DNA of 64,000 nt from Sphagnum compactum (GCA_965153455.1 OZ234493.1:30556213-30620212); one strand, 5' to 3'; shown: positions 1-13,108, numbered from the stretch's first letter. Program-made: numbers and translations. Notes: generated by a model not told the origin, from the letters alone.

Positions 1-559
1 AATTAATTATTTAATATACAATATTATTGATAATTTCATAAATTTTTAACCTATGATTTATTGACACTTGTCACTACCTAGGTTAGGTTGAAAACCTAAC
101 CTATATAGGTAGGTCACGTAATCAACCTAGGCACCTATTCTAGGGAACTAGATAAAGAATATTCGATTAACTTACCATTGTTGACCACACACAACACCAC
201 TCATGAGGTTTGATCCCTTAACCTTTAGAATAGAAACAAACACCATTACCATCAAGCAAACTCATTTGTTGTGATAATATGTTACATTACATTTTATTTA
301 TCAAATGTTTCATTTTAAACATTACAAAACATAAACTTTGAAAATTCATATCTTATTGAGATTTTGTTCAAATGAAATGATTCGAGTTTACTTTTTTTTT
401 AAATTCAATAATGTACAAATTACATTCATTTCCTTTTGAAAGTGTAAAATCGTTTAAACAAAAAAAAAGTTGAATATCATTATTCAATAACATTTCAATG
501 ACCATTCTTTTGAAAAAAAGTTTAATAATTGGATAAAATTTGTGTTAATATAGTAATAC
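1..559. other. AT-rich gene-free sequence
   Basis: I see no coding potential here. The tract is AT-rich with short CCTA/TAGG-rich patches (about 76-160). A small perfect hairpin at 79-103 is listed separately. The sequence grades into the minisatellite that follows. Confidence 0.6.
79..103. repeat. Perfect 11-bp stem hairpin
   Basis: The 11 bases at 79-89 (TAGGTTAGGTT) are the exact reverse complement of 93-103, leaving a 3-base loop. TAGG/CCTA words recur nearby and again at 3170-3300. This may be a small foldback or chance in low-complexity DNA. Confidence 0.6.
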
Positions 560-1070
560 TACCTATGCTAAGCTACTTTCAATTATTATATGACTAGTTT
601 TTCATTAATTTAAATTATTTCACTCTACATTATTTACGGCTATTTATGGTTATTCTCAAATTTTTGGCTATTTCACTTTATGCTACTTGTGATTATTTTA
701 AGTTACTTTTAGTTATTTTAGCTTATTTCACCTTAAGCTATTTTCGGTTATTGTAAGTTTTTTGGGTTATTCTATGTTATTTTTGGCTATTGTAAATTAT
801 TTCACTTTAAGTTATTTGTAGCTATTATAAGTTACTTTTGGATATTCTAAGTTATTTCATCTTAAGTTATTTTTTATTATGTGAGGTTATTATTGGTTAC
901 TTTTGGCTATTGAAGGCTATTTCACCTTATGTTATTATTGATAATTTTAGGTTATTGTAGGTTATTTCACCTTAAGTTACTTTTGTCTATTATAGATTAT
1001 TTCACATTACATTATTATTGGCAATCCTAAACAACTTTACTATATGGCTATTACTTGTTCTTTTATTGGG
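560..1070 (+). repeat. Left arm of large minisatellite, T-rich orientation
   Basis: This is a degenerate tandem repeat built from words such as TTATTTCACCTTAAGTTA and GGTTATTGTAGG, each spaced by roughly 12-25 bases. The same words appear reverse-complemented in the right arm at about 2390-2760, so the two flanks form imperfect inverted arms around the younger core array. There is no open reading frame, because TAA occurs throughout. Confidence 0.7.
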
Positions 1071-2340
1071 GCTATTGGTAGTTATTAATGGCTATTGGTA
1101 CCTATTCTACTGGTGGCTATTAATGGTTATTTTATTAATAGTTATTGGTGGTTATTCTATTGATGACTATTAGTAGTTATTCTGTTGGTGTCTATTGATG
1201 GCTATTCTATTAATGGCTATTGGTGGCTATTATATTGGTGATTATTTTATTAATGGCTATTGGTTGTTATTATATTAATGGCTATTGTTTGTTATTTTAT
1301 TAATGACTATTGGTTGTTATTATATTAATGATTATTAATAGTTATTCTATTAATGGCTATTGGTTGTTATTATATTAATGATTATTAATAGTTATTCTAT
1401 TAATGGCTATTGGTTGTTATTATATTAATGATTATTAATAGTTATTCTATTAATGGCTATTGGTTGTTATTATATTAATGGCTATTGGTAGCTATTCTAT
1501 TAATGGCTATTGGTGGCTATTATATTGGTGGTTATTGGTTGTTATTCTATTAACGGCTATTGGTGGTTATTCTATTGATGGCTATTGGTTGTTATTATAT
1601 TAATGGTTATTGTTTGTTATTATATTAATGACTATTGGTTGTTATTATATTAATGATTTTTAATAGTTATTCTATTAGTGGCTATTGGTTGTTATTATAT
1701 TAATGGCTATTGGTAGCTATTCTATTAATGGTTACTAATGGATATTCTATTAATGGTTATTGATGGATATTCTATTGGTGGATATTGGTGCTTATTAATG
1801 GCTATTATATAAGTGGTTATTATATTGGTGGATATTTTGTTAATAGATATTAGTGATTATTAATGGTTATTATATAATGGCTATTGGTGGCTATTCTATT
1901 AATGGCTATTACTGGATATTTAATTAATGGAGATTGGTGGTTATTAATAGTTATTGTATTAGTGGCTATTGGTGGCTATTCTATTTATGACTATTGGTAG
2001 ATACTGGTGGTTATTACTCGCTATTATGTTAGTGGTTATTGGTGGATATTTTATTGGTGGTTATTACTCGCTATTATATTAGTGGTTATTGGTGGTTATT
2101 CTATTAATGACTATTGGTGGTTATTCCATTGTAAGCCATTGGTGGCTATTGATGGCTATTGATGGTTATTCTATTGGTGGCTATTAATGGTTATTTTATT
2201 AATGATTATTAGTGATTATTATATTATAAGTTATTGCTGGTTATTATATGTTATATTACGACTATTGGTGATTATTCTATTATAAATTATTGTTGGATAT
2301 TCTACATTGTAATATCCTAGGTTATTGTTAGTTATTATAT
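1071..2340 (+). repeat. Core minisatellite array, 25-bp basic unit
   Basis: About 1.27 kb of tandem repeat with a 25-base unit of the type GGCTATTGGTGGTTATTCTA plus TTAAT. Each unit looks like two diverged half-units of about 12-13 bases. The strand is strongly skewed: rich in T and G and poor in C. Unit similarity is highest around 1300-1480 and falls towards both edges, the pattern expected when an array expands from its middle. Confidence 0.85.
1307..1480 (+). repeat. 50-bp higher-order repeat within the minisatellite
   Basis: Three consecutive identical 50-base copies occupy 1307-1356, 1357-1406 and 1407-1456, and a partial fourth runs to about 1480. Each 50-mer is two diverged 25-base units in tandem. 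Exact identity points to recent duplication or gene conversion here, in contrast to the diverged units around it. Confidence 0.9.
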
Positions 2341-2389
2341 TATAAGGTATTGTTAATTATTTGTCATAGGTTATTATTATTTATTTTAC

Positions 2390-2760
2390 CTTAGGTCATT
2401 ATATTTTATTTTAAATTATACTTAGAATAAAATAATTTATAATAACATAAAGTAGAACGACCTTGAATAACTTAAAGTATAACTTGAAATAACATATATT
2501 AATTTAAAACAAAATAACGTAAGGTATAGCCTAAGGTTAGTTGAATAATTTAATTTAAAAATTTAAAAACTTATAATAAACTAGTTAAAATACCTTAAGG
2601 TAAAATAATGTATCATAGTTTAGGGTACAATATTTTATAATAACCTATAATAACTTATAATAACATAAGGTATAAGTTAAAATAACTAAAATAGTTAAAA
2701 ATAATATAAGATATATCATAAAATAACATATATACAATTTTTTAAAACATAAAAATAAAC
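2390..2760 (-). repeat. Right arm of minisatellite, reverse orientation
   Basis: Words such as AATAACTTAAAGTATAAC, AATAACATAAGGTATA and TTAAAATAACTAAAATAG are reverse complements of the words filling 560-1070. For example, the reverse complement near 2660-2700 (TTAGTTATTTTAACTTATAC) resembles the left-arm stretch near 705-730. The two arms together enclose the core array. Confidence 0.65.
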
Positions 2761-5700
2761 CTATTTACTACAATAAATTGTAATAACAAATTATGTTAAT
2801 TAGTAATGAAACATGATGTTTACATAGTGATATTATAGTGAAATAACTTTCACCAGGGTGAAATCAGTAAAATGCAATGAAGTTATTTCATTTTTAAGGT
2901 CCCAAAATTATTTAAGGTAGTGAACGGCACCCCACTTTTGTGGTAGTGTTTGTATGGAACAAATGATGATGTGAAATAATATTGTAATGTTTTCTTTTCA
3001 TTCAATTTATCCCATATCTTTTGACAATAAGTTCAACTTTAAAAACTATATAAGTAAATGAATGAATATTAGTCTACACATGATACATGCACTAATTATA
3101 TTCAAAATGCAAGTACTACTTGTGATGAGCCAATTGAAAAAGCTTGTGTCAAAAAAAAAAATCCTACTTACCTACTTATTAAGGCGTATTTACCTACTTA
3201 TGCATGTCTACCTACCTACCAAAACTTTTAGGCTACCTAGGATTAAGCTACTTAATTTAGTTAACATAATTTTGTAGGCTAACCTAGGCTATTTAAGGCT
3301 CTAAAATAAGCAAGGTTAATAAGCTATGTTAATAAATAGGTAGCTAGATTGTCAACATGGTTTTATTATGCTTAAACACATGTCTACATGTTATAAGACA
3401 ATCAATACCTACTATTTAATTATATATTTCAAATTGTAGTAATAAAAGTCACATGATTAATGGCATAAATTATTATGACCAGAATTATTACCAATGGCAT
3501 AAGTCACAAGTTTGATTTCACTACATATTTATGTAGTAATATGTGACCTACATTATCAAAGACACAATAAAATGTGAAGTAATATATGCCATGTTTTGGC
3601 ATATTGTTTATTATCTTTGATATGAAAAACCCATTGATTTTTTCAATCGTCACATCCTTGTTATTAAGCTTCTTAACATTATCATTATCATTCACAAGGC
3701 CTTTATGTGCTACAAACTAGATGACATTCATTGTAAGTATCTAGAAGCTTTCAACAAATCCCAAAACAAACCTTAAACTCAATAATGCACGAACCAATCT
3801 AACAAGCTTTTGAAATGGCCATTGAGAAATAACCATGGGTTATCCAAATCCAATGATGGTTCAAAGCAAGAGCAACTAGGCACACAAATTCTATGTTTCA
3901 ATGGTGAGGAATTTGAACAAAAAGTTCAACACATGCTCAAGGCTCTATATTGTTCAAGGAATTACAACAACAAATGCTTGAATCTTGCACGTGAATAAGC
4001 AAATGCACAAACTACATCTAAGTGAGAAGCAACAAAACTTAACCAAGAAGATTTCAAATAATACGTTTTGTGCCTTGTGGCTTGGGAATCTTGAACTATT
4101 TGGCCCTATGGTTATTGGAGATACTTTTAACATAATTGTGCCCATCGCCAAAATTGACTAATATATTTATGGATTATTGTCACTTGAGCAACATCACAAA
4201 ATTGACCAAAAAAACATTAATATGATATAGGTATCTTTTATGCATAATTTACAAAACTAAAAAAAGTTATGGATTGGTATAATGAACTCATGGACTTTCA
4301 CCCCTTGATAACAAGATTTTGTATGGACTTCAGAATGATTGATTGGTAGACACTCCAATTCAATTAGACACAATCAATAAAATCAAGTTCTAAGAATTTT
4401 GTAACATGTCAATAGTAGGTCATTTTTAATGAATTAATTTCAATGTTAGAAAAATAAGTATTTTCAAAAGTGTATATAATTATGGAAAAATATTTGTTTG
4501 ATGTTAGATTTGTGCAGATATATATATATATATATATATAATTGGGAATACACACCTCCTTAAAATTAATGGATTGTTGTTACTTAACCACTTAATCTTT
4601 TCTGAATAAAAAATAAATGAAAATAGATTTTGGGTGATGTTTTTACATATCACAAAATGAGTGACCTTAGCTTGCCCTCACCTTTAAACATGTTATGTGA
4701 AAAATGACATGAATTGGTACTTGTTTTAAATAATTTAACATTCATTAACAACTATTTAACATTAGGTGTGAAGGGTGCTTTATTAGGTAATTTAATTTTT
4801 GGAAGGGTACTAGTGTAATTAAACCCCTTCAAATCCAATTTTAGGTTACCCCCTTTCTTTGAAAAAGTTTCACTCTGTTTAAGGGGAGCTCTTAGTTTTG
4901 ATTCAAATATTTGGAGACCAACAAGCATGATTCTATTTTATGGGAACCCAAAACATCTTTTCCCCAATTTCCTAGGGAAAAAAACACAAATGAATTATTT
5001 GCGGGAAATTATTCATGAGCTCAGGAGCATATTTGGCAGAATAGTAAATTATTTTGGGTACAAGCTTTGAATTGGGAGCATTTATATGGTGGCAATACTA
5101 GTGTTAAATATGACTTTAAAAAAAATTAAAAAAAAATTCCATTTGACTACATTTCCAATTTAATATACTTCTGATTAATGGTTTTGATTAATCCTTGTAT
5201 TATTATGTTTAAACTAGAAATGTGGGTAGAATTAAGGATTTTGTTGGCAATATACTCATCCTAGCTAGATATGTGGTATCTAATTCATGGTCTACATTAT
5301 AACAACCCACAATTATATAATGGGCAACATGAAAACGGAGGCAAAGTCTAACTAACATAAGCCCAATTTGAAAAACTTATTTTTCTTCAACATTTTTCAC
5401 AAACTTGGTGGCTAACAATAGTTTTATAATGTAGACAAATACATAATTCAAATGATGCAAGGATTGGATTTCATTTGGCAATCTAATTCAGCTCAAATTT
5501 TTTTGTCACAATTTTAAAATATTTAGCTACAAGTGAATTTAAAGAAAAGACATTTTATTATAAAATTTCCCCCCTAAGTTCCATTGTCCAAGTACCAGAT
5601 AGTCTTTTGAAGGAAAGATAGGTGGAAAAGAAGAAAGAAGAGAAGTATTGAGATCCTTATTTCAGTGGTTTTTTCTTTTGAAGATAAGTATTTATCTTAG

Positions 5701-6743
5701 CGGGTTCGGGTGGAAATCCAATCCATTTTGCCCATGAGGCATGAGGCATGTTATTTTTATCAAGCTATCTCCATTGTGCACAATAAGATTCATTTGGTCC
5801 TAGGGAAAGACTTAGGCCCACTTTCAATTGGGGGTCCTGGGTCCAAATTCCTAAGAACCAATTTGACCCCATTTGAAGCAAATTGAACCTTGAGTTGGAC
5901 CCTAGCTTGCATCTTGTTTCTTCAAATGATGAGCTTCTCCTCGATAGCTCCTTTGTTTTGGGGTTTGAAGCAATTGGGTTTCCCTCCAAAATGGTGCCAT
6001 GTAGGTTTAACCTCAATTGGGCACTTTTTGGTCTCGGACTCTCATCGAAAGGGCGTGGGTCCAATTTATAGCTCTCATCCAATAGGATCTTGCTCTATTT
6101 GATTAGACCAACCTGGACCTTGGACCCTCATCTAAAGTGGCCCTAAGTTCCATGAACATGGACGTAAAATGCAAGTAGATTCCTGTTAAAATAGGAAGGC
6201 CACTAACTACTTGAGGATCCTTTCACTCAATCATAACACTTGACTTCACTCCACATGGTTTTTGCATTCAATTGATGGATTGCATGCAAAAGATATGGAA
6301 GGTTAAAAATCAAGTCTTCTTCCAATCACAACAGTAATAAATTGTGTTTAAAAAAAGCATTTTGGGCCAATGAGATTTGTTCTTGCAATTGTATTGAAGA
6401 GTTGTCTTGAGTGAAGTAGCACACAAGCTTGCAACAAACAACCCAGTACAACAAGTAAATTGCAACTTCATCATCCATTCAAGACAAAGCCAACATTGCA
6501 AAATTAAAATTCAAGCCACCAATTTGAACAATCTCATTCACCAAAAGGATCCTTCTTCACACCTGAAGCATATAGCCCAATTCCAAGGTCCTCCAAACTT
6601 GTGTGTATTTTTATATACATTCATACTATAGAACCTTTTTGTCTTGTAGAGACATGGTTAAATATTAGGGGCCTCTACCTACTGAAGTGATCAAGGGTCA
6701 AACAATGAGAATGCTTATTATAGATTGAGCAAATCAAACTTGC

Positions 6744-6778
6744 TGAGTGAGTGAGTGAGTGAGTGAGTGAGTGAGTGA
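6744..6778. repeat. GTGA tetranucleotide microsatellite
   Basis: About eight to nine uninterrupted GTGA units. It is likely polymorphic in length. Confidence 0.95.
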
Positions 6779-7430
6779 ATGAAGAGAAAAGAAAGTGGGA
6801 AAAGACAACTACGAAAGGAAATCAAACCTATTTGAAGGATGATGTGTGGGGAGCACAATGAGCATAGCACATCAAGCAAAGGAAGTTCAAACTTTTTACA
6901 AACCTGTTCAAAGGACAATCACCAAGTTTTTTGAGAAATGAATGAAAATGGGTGCATCAGATTTTGTTATAGTTTTAGAGTAAAGAAACATGACTCTAAT
7001 CCAAAATCACATGCCCAAACTTTGTTTTGCTTGGGTGTTCATTCATGATGATTTATGCATTATCTGTATGTACCAGAGTATACATACTTTAGCAGCTTTG
7101 ACACTAATTATTATTATTATTATTATTATTTTCAGATGTTGAAAAATTTTCAAAAAATATTTTTTTCAAAGAACAAACATTTTGTTGAAGGAAACCTTTT
7201 AAAACACACTATTTTCTGACATGCAAATTTCAAAATAAAATATTATTATTCAACACTGAAAAGCTAAAAAAGTTGCCATGGTACTACAATACCAGGCTGG
7301 TACTGATATTACCTCAAGTCTCTACACCAGAGACTAGTACTGGTATAAGGCTGGTATTGCTACCAGTGGTGATACCAGGCACAGCCCTATATACAAGACC
7401 AACACTGGTATATATGCACACATTTAGACC

Positions 7431-7431
<1 letters not shown>

Positions 7432-7462
<31 letters not shown>
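7432..7462. repeat. AC dinucleotide microsatellite
   Basis: About fifteen uninterrupted AC units followed by a short TA run. It lies inside a patch rich in ACCAG/CTGGT words. Confidence 0.95.
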
Positions 7463-7470
<8 letters not shown>

Positions 7471-8221
7471 ATGTGTGTTTTTGTCTCAGTTTGCCAATCC
7501 AAAAAGTTCCTCCATTCCACAATTGGAGCTCCATTGTTGCTCAACAATGAGCAACAATGGAGTAGGCACACAAGCTGAAGCTATCACACAAGAAGAAGCA
7601 ATTTGCAGACATAAAAAAGAAGAACAATTGAGATTTTCTTTGCTGTCCTGTCTCCCCTACTAGTCCCCAACCCCCCCCCCCCCCCACATGTTCTTCTCCT
7701 CCAGGTTTCATGTTGTTCCAGGCAACTGACACAAAACCAGCAACTCTTTTCTTGTCTCACCCAATGGCTGATGATGGGCTTTTTGTTGTTGTTTGCTATT
7801 GGGTCTGTTTGGGAACTGAATTTTTCCAAATGATTGAAGAAGGCCTAATAATGTTGTCTAGAATGGTGTTCTTTGTTTTTGGGGGGGGGTGGGGGTGGGT
7901 GGTCTTAAGTCTTATACAGTGTATTTAGTCTGGTATATTGGGTATGAAAGTTTTGAAAAAGCACCCAATACAAGTATTACACGCCTGGTGTGGAAATTTT
8001 TTTATTAAAAAAAAAATTATTATTAAAAAAAAATAATAATCATAAAATCCTGGCTTATTATACCAGGACTAGGCTGGTATGTTACTCAAAAGTGGTAACC
8101 AGACCAACATTGGTCTTATTAGTAAACAAACTCTCTTGCCATTTGAGATGCACCAAAGCAAACAAGAGCCTCTCAAGGTTTGATGCTTCCATAGTTGGGG
8201 GCTGGAATGAACCACCATCCG

Positions 8222-8310
8222 CGGCCACCAGCACACCATCCATCCATCCATGAGGGATGGATGGTGGGTGAAATAAAAAACACTTTTTCCATTCGGTCCC
8301 AGTTCCCTAG
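8222..8310 (-). repeat. Dispersed repeat family 2, reverse copy
   Basis: Read on the minus strand, this holds an AATGGAAAAAGTGTTTT core followed by CACCATCCATCCC words. The same core sits on the plus strand near 14893 and 34517, again with CATCCATCCC words close by. Element ends are not visible. Confidence 0.45.
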
Positions 8311-8839
8311 CTAACCATGGTGGTTATATCTCTTGTTTATAGTTTATTAATAATCAGCCCAGGAGCCCTAATGTAAGGGTACTTACTAACCATCTACATG
8401 CATCTCTACCTACATCTTTTAGAGGATTTTAAGTTACCAAGGTGAAACCCGATGTCAACTCCAGTTGCAGTTAGTTCATCCATAAGTGAGTTATATAACA
8501 AGCTTATTAAATGGATGATGATCATTGGTGAGGCTTATTAATGGATGGTCATTGGTGTGGCTGTTTTGGTTCACTTTGCCTCGTAGTTGGTTGATGGGTG
8601 CATGGGGTGCATGGGATCATGTACCCCCCCCCCCTTCTAACCTTTGGATTGCTTCCTCCCCCAATCATTGTGCAAGTAGGTAGCCTAATAAACCTATGTC
8701 ACAATTAGTTAGACTACGGGGGTACTCAAAAATTAAAAAACCAGTTTTGGGGGGCATTAGCCAATCCCATCATTAGTTTCTACGTAATTGTTTTTTTGGG
8801 TTTTTATTTCCTTTTAAAAGAAAAAAAAAAAGGCCTACT

Positions 8840-9558
8840 TAACTAAATATGCACCGCTGTCGTCATCAAGGCCTCATTACCTAGAAAGACCCGGCCTTCC
8901 GCCCGCGCGATTACCGGCTTCCGCCCGTCATAACGCCGGGTAGCTTCTCTATCTCTCCTCCCCCACCCCCCGCGCCACACTCTCTCTGTCTCTCTCTTCG
9001 TGTGTGGTTTCTTGCGTCGTTTTGTGCGCAAGCACTTGGAAGTGTTTTTTTTCTCCATTTCTCGATCGAACGCTCTTCTCTTCGGCTGCTGCAGTTTGTG
9101 GAAGCAAACAGTATACCCGTAAGCTTAACACTCCCTTTTTGTTTTGACATTTTAAAATTTTATTTTTGGAGGTTTGATATTATTATTGTGCTTTGTGTTT
9201 GTATATTTTTGGTTCCTAGAACTTGCGACTTTTTTTTTTTCCCCCTTTTGTTCTGAGGTTCTTTTTTGAGATTTTCTAAAAAGAAGAACTCGATGTATGA
9301 GGATAGTCTTACGACACCAGCAATCAGCATTCAGCCGAGCTTTGCCTGCTGCATTTGCACGCGGAAAGCAAGAGAATCGAGCCAGGGCGGATTTTTCTTC
9401 TTCTTCCTCTGCCATGGCTGCTGTCGTGGTGCTTAATAGCGGCTCGTAAGCTTGCTTGCTGATATTAAGTCTTTTGCGGCCTCGTTTTGTTTCGATTATC
9501 ATCATCATCATCATCATCGTCAGCATCATTATTATGAGCCGACTTGGTAGAGTCGGAT
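8840..9558 (+). promoter_or_regulatory. Promoter and 5' leader of the SEC14-like gene
   Basis: Base composition shifts from AT-rich to mixed at about 8840, with CG dinucleotides at 8890-8940 and a CT-rich patch at 8945-9000 of the type often found at plant transcription starts. An ATC/ATT microsatellite lies at about 9497-9530, just ahead of the start codon. No transcription start can be fixed from sequence alone. Confidence 0.45.
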
Positions 9559-12500
9559 ATGGCGGCGGCTGAGAGGAAGCCGATCATGCCTTCTTCCTCT
9601 GGCAAAGTTGAACCGGAGTCGAGCATGATCGATCAAATAGCTCAAGTTCTGCAGTTGGTGCAGAAAGAAGCTCCTCTCTCGAAGAAGCAGGCACGGCATT
9701 ATTGTTACCATTGCCTTCTTGAGAAGATATTCACCTGCTTATAAGAAGAAGAAAAAGTTCGCCGCTACTGTAGAGACTGCTATTGTTACTTGCATTTGTT
9801 GTTAAGATTTTGCAAAATAATTTGTCAGCAGTCAAGTTCAAGGTCAAGCAAGTTTCTGTTGGTTTTTTCTGAAGATGTGTCGCAGTCAGTGCTCAGGGTT
9901 ATTGTCCTTTTGAACATCACTATGGCAGGCTGCTTTCTGCGATGACGCTTGCGTGGAGCGCTATTTGAAAGCGCGGGGGAACAATTGCCGTAGGGCTGCA
10001 AGATTGCTCAAGGCCACTCTCAACTGGCGGGAAAAGATCAACATTGGTAATGTCATTTTCCTTCCACACACATTTGCTTCAAATAGTGGATATACACTTA
10101 CACAACTGCTATAGGGCTCGTAAAAATCTATTCTTTTGATGTGCTGTAAGCAAGCGCGGCTGATCGCCATCTGATCGGAAAAGTACTCCATGTGTGACTT
10201 CCTATGGACAGGTTACTTGATAGCAGATGAATTCCCCGCTGAACTTGCGGCAGGAGCTGCCTATGTTGCTGGCTTCGATGACGATGGTCGTCCTGTGTTG
10301 GTATGTCCTGCAATATTTTACAATGCATCTTGGGGAATAATGTGATTTTGCCTCTTATGTTCTTGGGATTGTATCCCTGTTTGGTGGCAACTGGAGGCTA
10401 GGTTACAGCTCCCACTGCATTTTTTGCATTGTTTCTTCAGATTGCAGCCTTCAGCATCTCCAGATATGGTTATGCCGGGTTTTCATGTGGAGATTTTAGA
10501 TGTTTCTACCACTTTGACAATGCACATTTCCCTCAGTCAATAGTATTGGTTCCATGTTGTGCCTCGTGTTCCTGTTTGATGCTGAAAATGGGTGCTCACC
10601 ACTGTGCATCTGAAGTCAGCTCCATGAACAACCTTCTGGGCTGCTGTTCAGAGTCTTGTGCAGTCTGTTTCGCGGTCTAAAGTACACTCGTAGACGAAGT
10701 TGAATTTTCTTGCAAGAAGAGCTGGTCTTCTGATACCTCTGCCCTGTTTTATTATTGCAGATTATAAAGAAGAAATCAGATCACATCACCAATCATACTC
10801 AGAAACAGTAAGCTTTTGGTTATGGGTAGAAATGAGAATGAGCAGGTGTGCTTGGACAGTATTTTTGATCTCCATACTGTGCAATATCTATGGGAAGACA
10901 TGTATCTCGTTTGATTATGTGAGTCAACTTGTATGTCTTGAAGTAGGGTTTGGTCAGGAAAGTGCAACACTGGAGTGATTGTGCATGTCTTAGGGACTTC
11001 ATCATTTAGTGGTTGAACAGCAGTTGAGTGGTATTTGATTGGAGTATTGGTGATTGAACAGATATCTAAGGTTTGTGATCTTCACACTGGAGGTTGCTGT
11101 GGCTGCGATGCCTCCAGGAGTTGACCAATGGGTCCTCATTCTAGATGCTGGGGGTAAGCTTCCTTTTTCTCGTTGTCCTTCACTGATTCACTTCAATGAC
11201 TCGGGCCAGAGATAACTTTCATTGAAACCCAGTTGACATGGATATTCAGCAGCTTTCTCTTTTAAGGAGTGAAACTAAAACCTGATGCATTACTGTGGCA
11301 CAAAAGCACTGCATAGCTTATGATCACACATGCTGCTAGACTTAACCTACTACTTTGACCACTTCTGTTGTGCTGGGAGTGCAAATCATGGAAGTGATGG
11401 AGGGAAAAAAGTACAGCATGCTCCTTAGCTTGTGCATTGTGCTGAAGTCTCGCTTCCATGAGGTCATGCAATATTCTGAAGGCTGGCTTCCATCCTTTTT
11501 GATGCCAGAGCTTCTCTAAAGTCAGAACATGGCTTAGATGGAAAGGACTGGTGGACACAGAACCTGTGTAGAAAGACTCATCTATTAGGTCTTTGCTTGC
11601 ACATATCATGATTGTCCTCCTATTTGGACTGTAGGATAGCTCCAATCCATATCTGCATGATACAGGATGTCCTACAGAGAGGATGGTTGACAAGAAAGAC
11701 AGTAAATTTGTTTCACAGGGAAAAAAGTGGCAAAAAGTTACTAATACTTCACACTCTTGCTTTTACAACTGGTAGTGAAGCAACAGTAAATTGTATACAT
11801 TACTGCTGGTGTGAGGCATGAGAAGTCACAGTTATTATTAGTGAGTTTTATGTGGTCATGCACTTACACTGGGCAATTGGGTCCAGGCTACTCAAGGATC
11901 AGTGCTCCATCTCCAAGTGGAATTCTTGCCACATTAAAGATTCTTGCTGATCATTATCCAGAGAGGCTGGCAAAAGCCTTCATTGTGGACGCCTCCTCTA
12001 TGTTCTACTATGTTTGGAAGGTGGGCAGGCTACTCTGCATATGTATGAACTGGTAGAATTGCATCTGCTGCAACAGAACTGTGAACACCATGCCAAGTCT
12101 TAATGTCATTACTGACCTAGATGAAATTTTGCCATTTAAAAAGCGTTTCCAGAATCTTCCAAGGCATTGACTGACTTTCGGACAATCCAGGGAATTTGCA
12201 CGTTTGTTGACCACTCCACACGAGGAAAGTTGAGCTTTGCATATCTGAAAGATTACAGGCTACCTTTAAAACCACAGCAAGCTCTCAGGGTCACTCCTCC
12301 ACCCTCACCAACTACTCCCTCTCCTAAACAGGCCTGTTTTCCAGACAATTCCAGACTTCCAAGCTCTACTTACAACTCCACCCCAGGTCAGTTCTGGAGT
12401 TTCTTGATCTGATAGGTCTTTGATGACTGACATCAACTTTCCTTTGTATGTAATATAGTATTGATGTTGGCATCCTACTTGTGTAGGACTCATCTTTCTT

Positions 12501-13108
12501 GTGTGTCATGCTTTTGTCTATCTTAGAATTCTGCAGCAAATCTCAAATTTGAAGTTGGACAAGCATTTTTTCACATTTGTCTACTGCAGCCTCAAATACT
12601 AAAACTGAATGGTTCCATTATGTTACCTGCAGGTTCTGGTGAAATTCTTCATTCTCCTTTGTATGATGCACATTCTCCAGAGATAAGCATGAATGACTTT
12701 GGAGATGAACCTGAATTGATATCCAGTGTTAGGCAAAGGTCTTTTTCTTTTTCTTCAGCAACTGATCCCACACAGCACTTGCCAGAACCAAAAGAAGAAT
12801 GTTCAGCTAATTCCATTAAGGACAATCTGTTGGTACGCAACTCTGATGTTCCAGTCTCAGTTCCTGCAAGAACAAGGAGACAAAAAGCTCCCTCGTCAGA
12901 TGGTTTGTTATCAATACGACATTCAAAGAAGAATCCAGGGGGTTTATTAGAGGAAGACGGAAACAGAGGTGTCAACATATTCCAACCTTACTTGAAGTTT
13001 CTCCTGGCACCTTACGATCAGGCCACATACAGAGCATTGATGAAGCCTCCCCTTGGTGGGCTGGCATCTATAATCTCTAGAGATTTGAAGTACCAATATG
13101 ATTCCTGA
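9559..13108 (+). CDS. SEC14-like CRAL-TRIO lipid-transfer protein
   Basis: A eukaryotic gene of eight coding exons: 9559-9690, 9929-10046, 10212-10300, 10761-10807, 11062-11153, 11887-12020, 12191-12386, 12633-13108. All intron phases agree and the sum is 1,284 bases (427 aa plus stop). The N-terminal helical segment (about residues 25-90) has the CRAL-TRIO-N look, with [12 protein letters not shown] followed by [17 protein letters not shown]. The lipid-binding fold spans about residues 90-240, with [21 protein letters not shown] and [17 protein letters not shown]. The last exon adds a long polar tail, rich in Ser and Pro at first, with no domain I recognise. SEC14-type proteins move phosphatidylinositol and other lipids between membranes; the ligand cannot be read here. 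Intron 1 needs a GC donor (CAG|GCACGG), the weakest join. I do not know which plant subfamily it belongs to beyond SEC14-like. Confidence 0.85.

Larger units (their letters stand above)
2761..8849. other. Gene-free AT-rich intergenic DNA with eroded repeats
   Basis: I find no gene I can support. The stretch contains simple repeats (a TA run near 4519-4541, GTGA at 6744-6778, ATT at 7107-7130, AC at 7432-7462, and long C or G runs at 7671-7685, 7881-7889 and 8624-8634). It also holds two patches dense in ACCAG/CTGGT words (7270-7410 and 8050-8120). Short ORFs around 3810-4000 and 5765-6110 match no family I know and look like decayed repeat sequence. GC content rises sharply after about 8840, towards the next gene. 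Confidence 0.6.

Noticed and set aside
203-216. B-box-like GGTTTGATCCC suggesting a tRNA or SINE
   Set aside because: No A-box or cloverleaf around it. Single short matches are expected by chance.
560-2760. CRISPR array or telomeric satellite
   Set aside because: The units are contiguous without unique spacers, the genome is a plant nucleus, and the word is not TTTAGGG or another telomere repeat.
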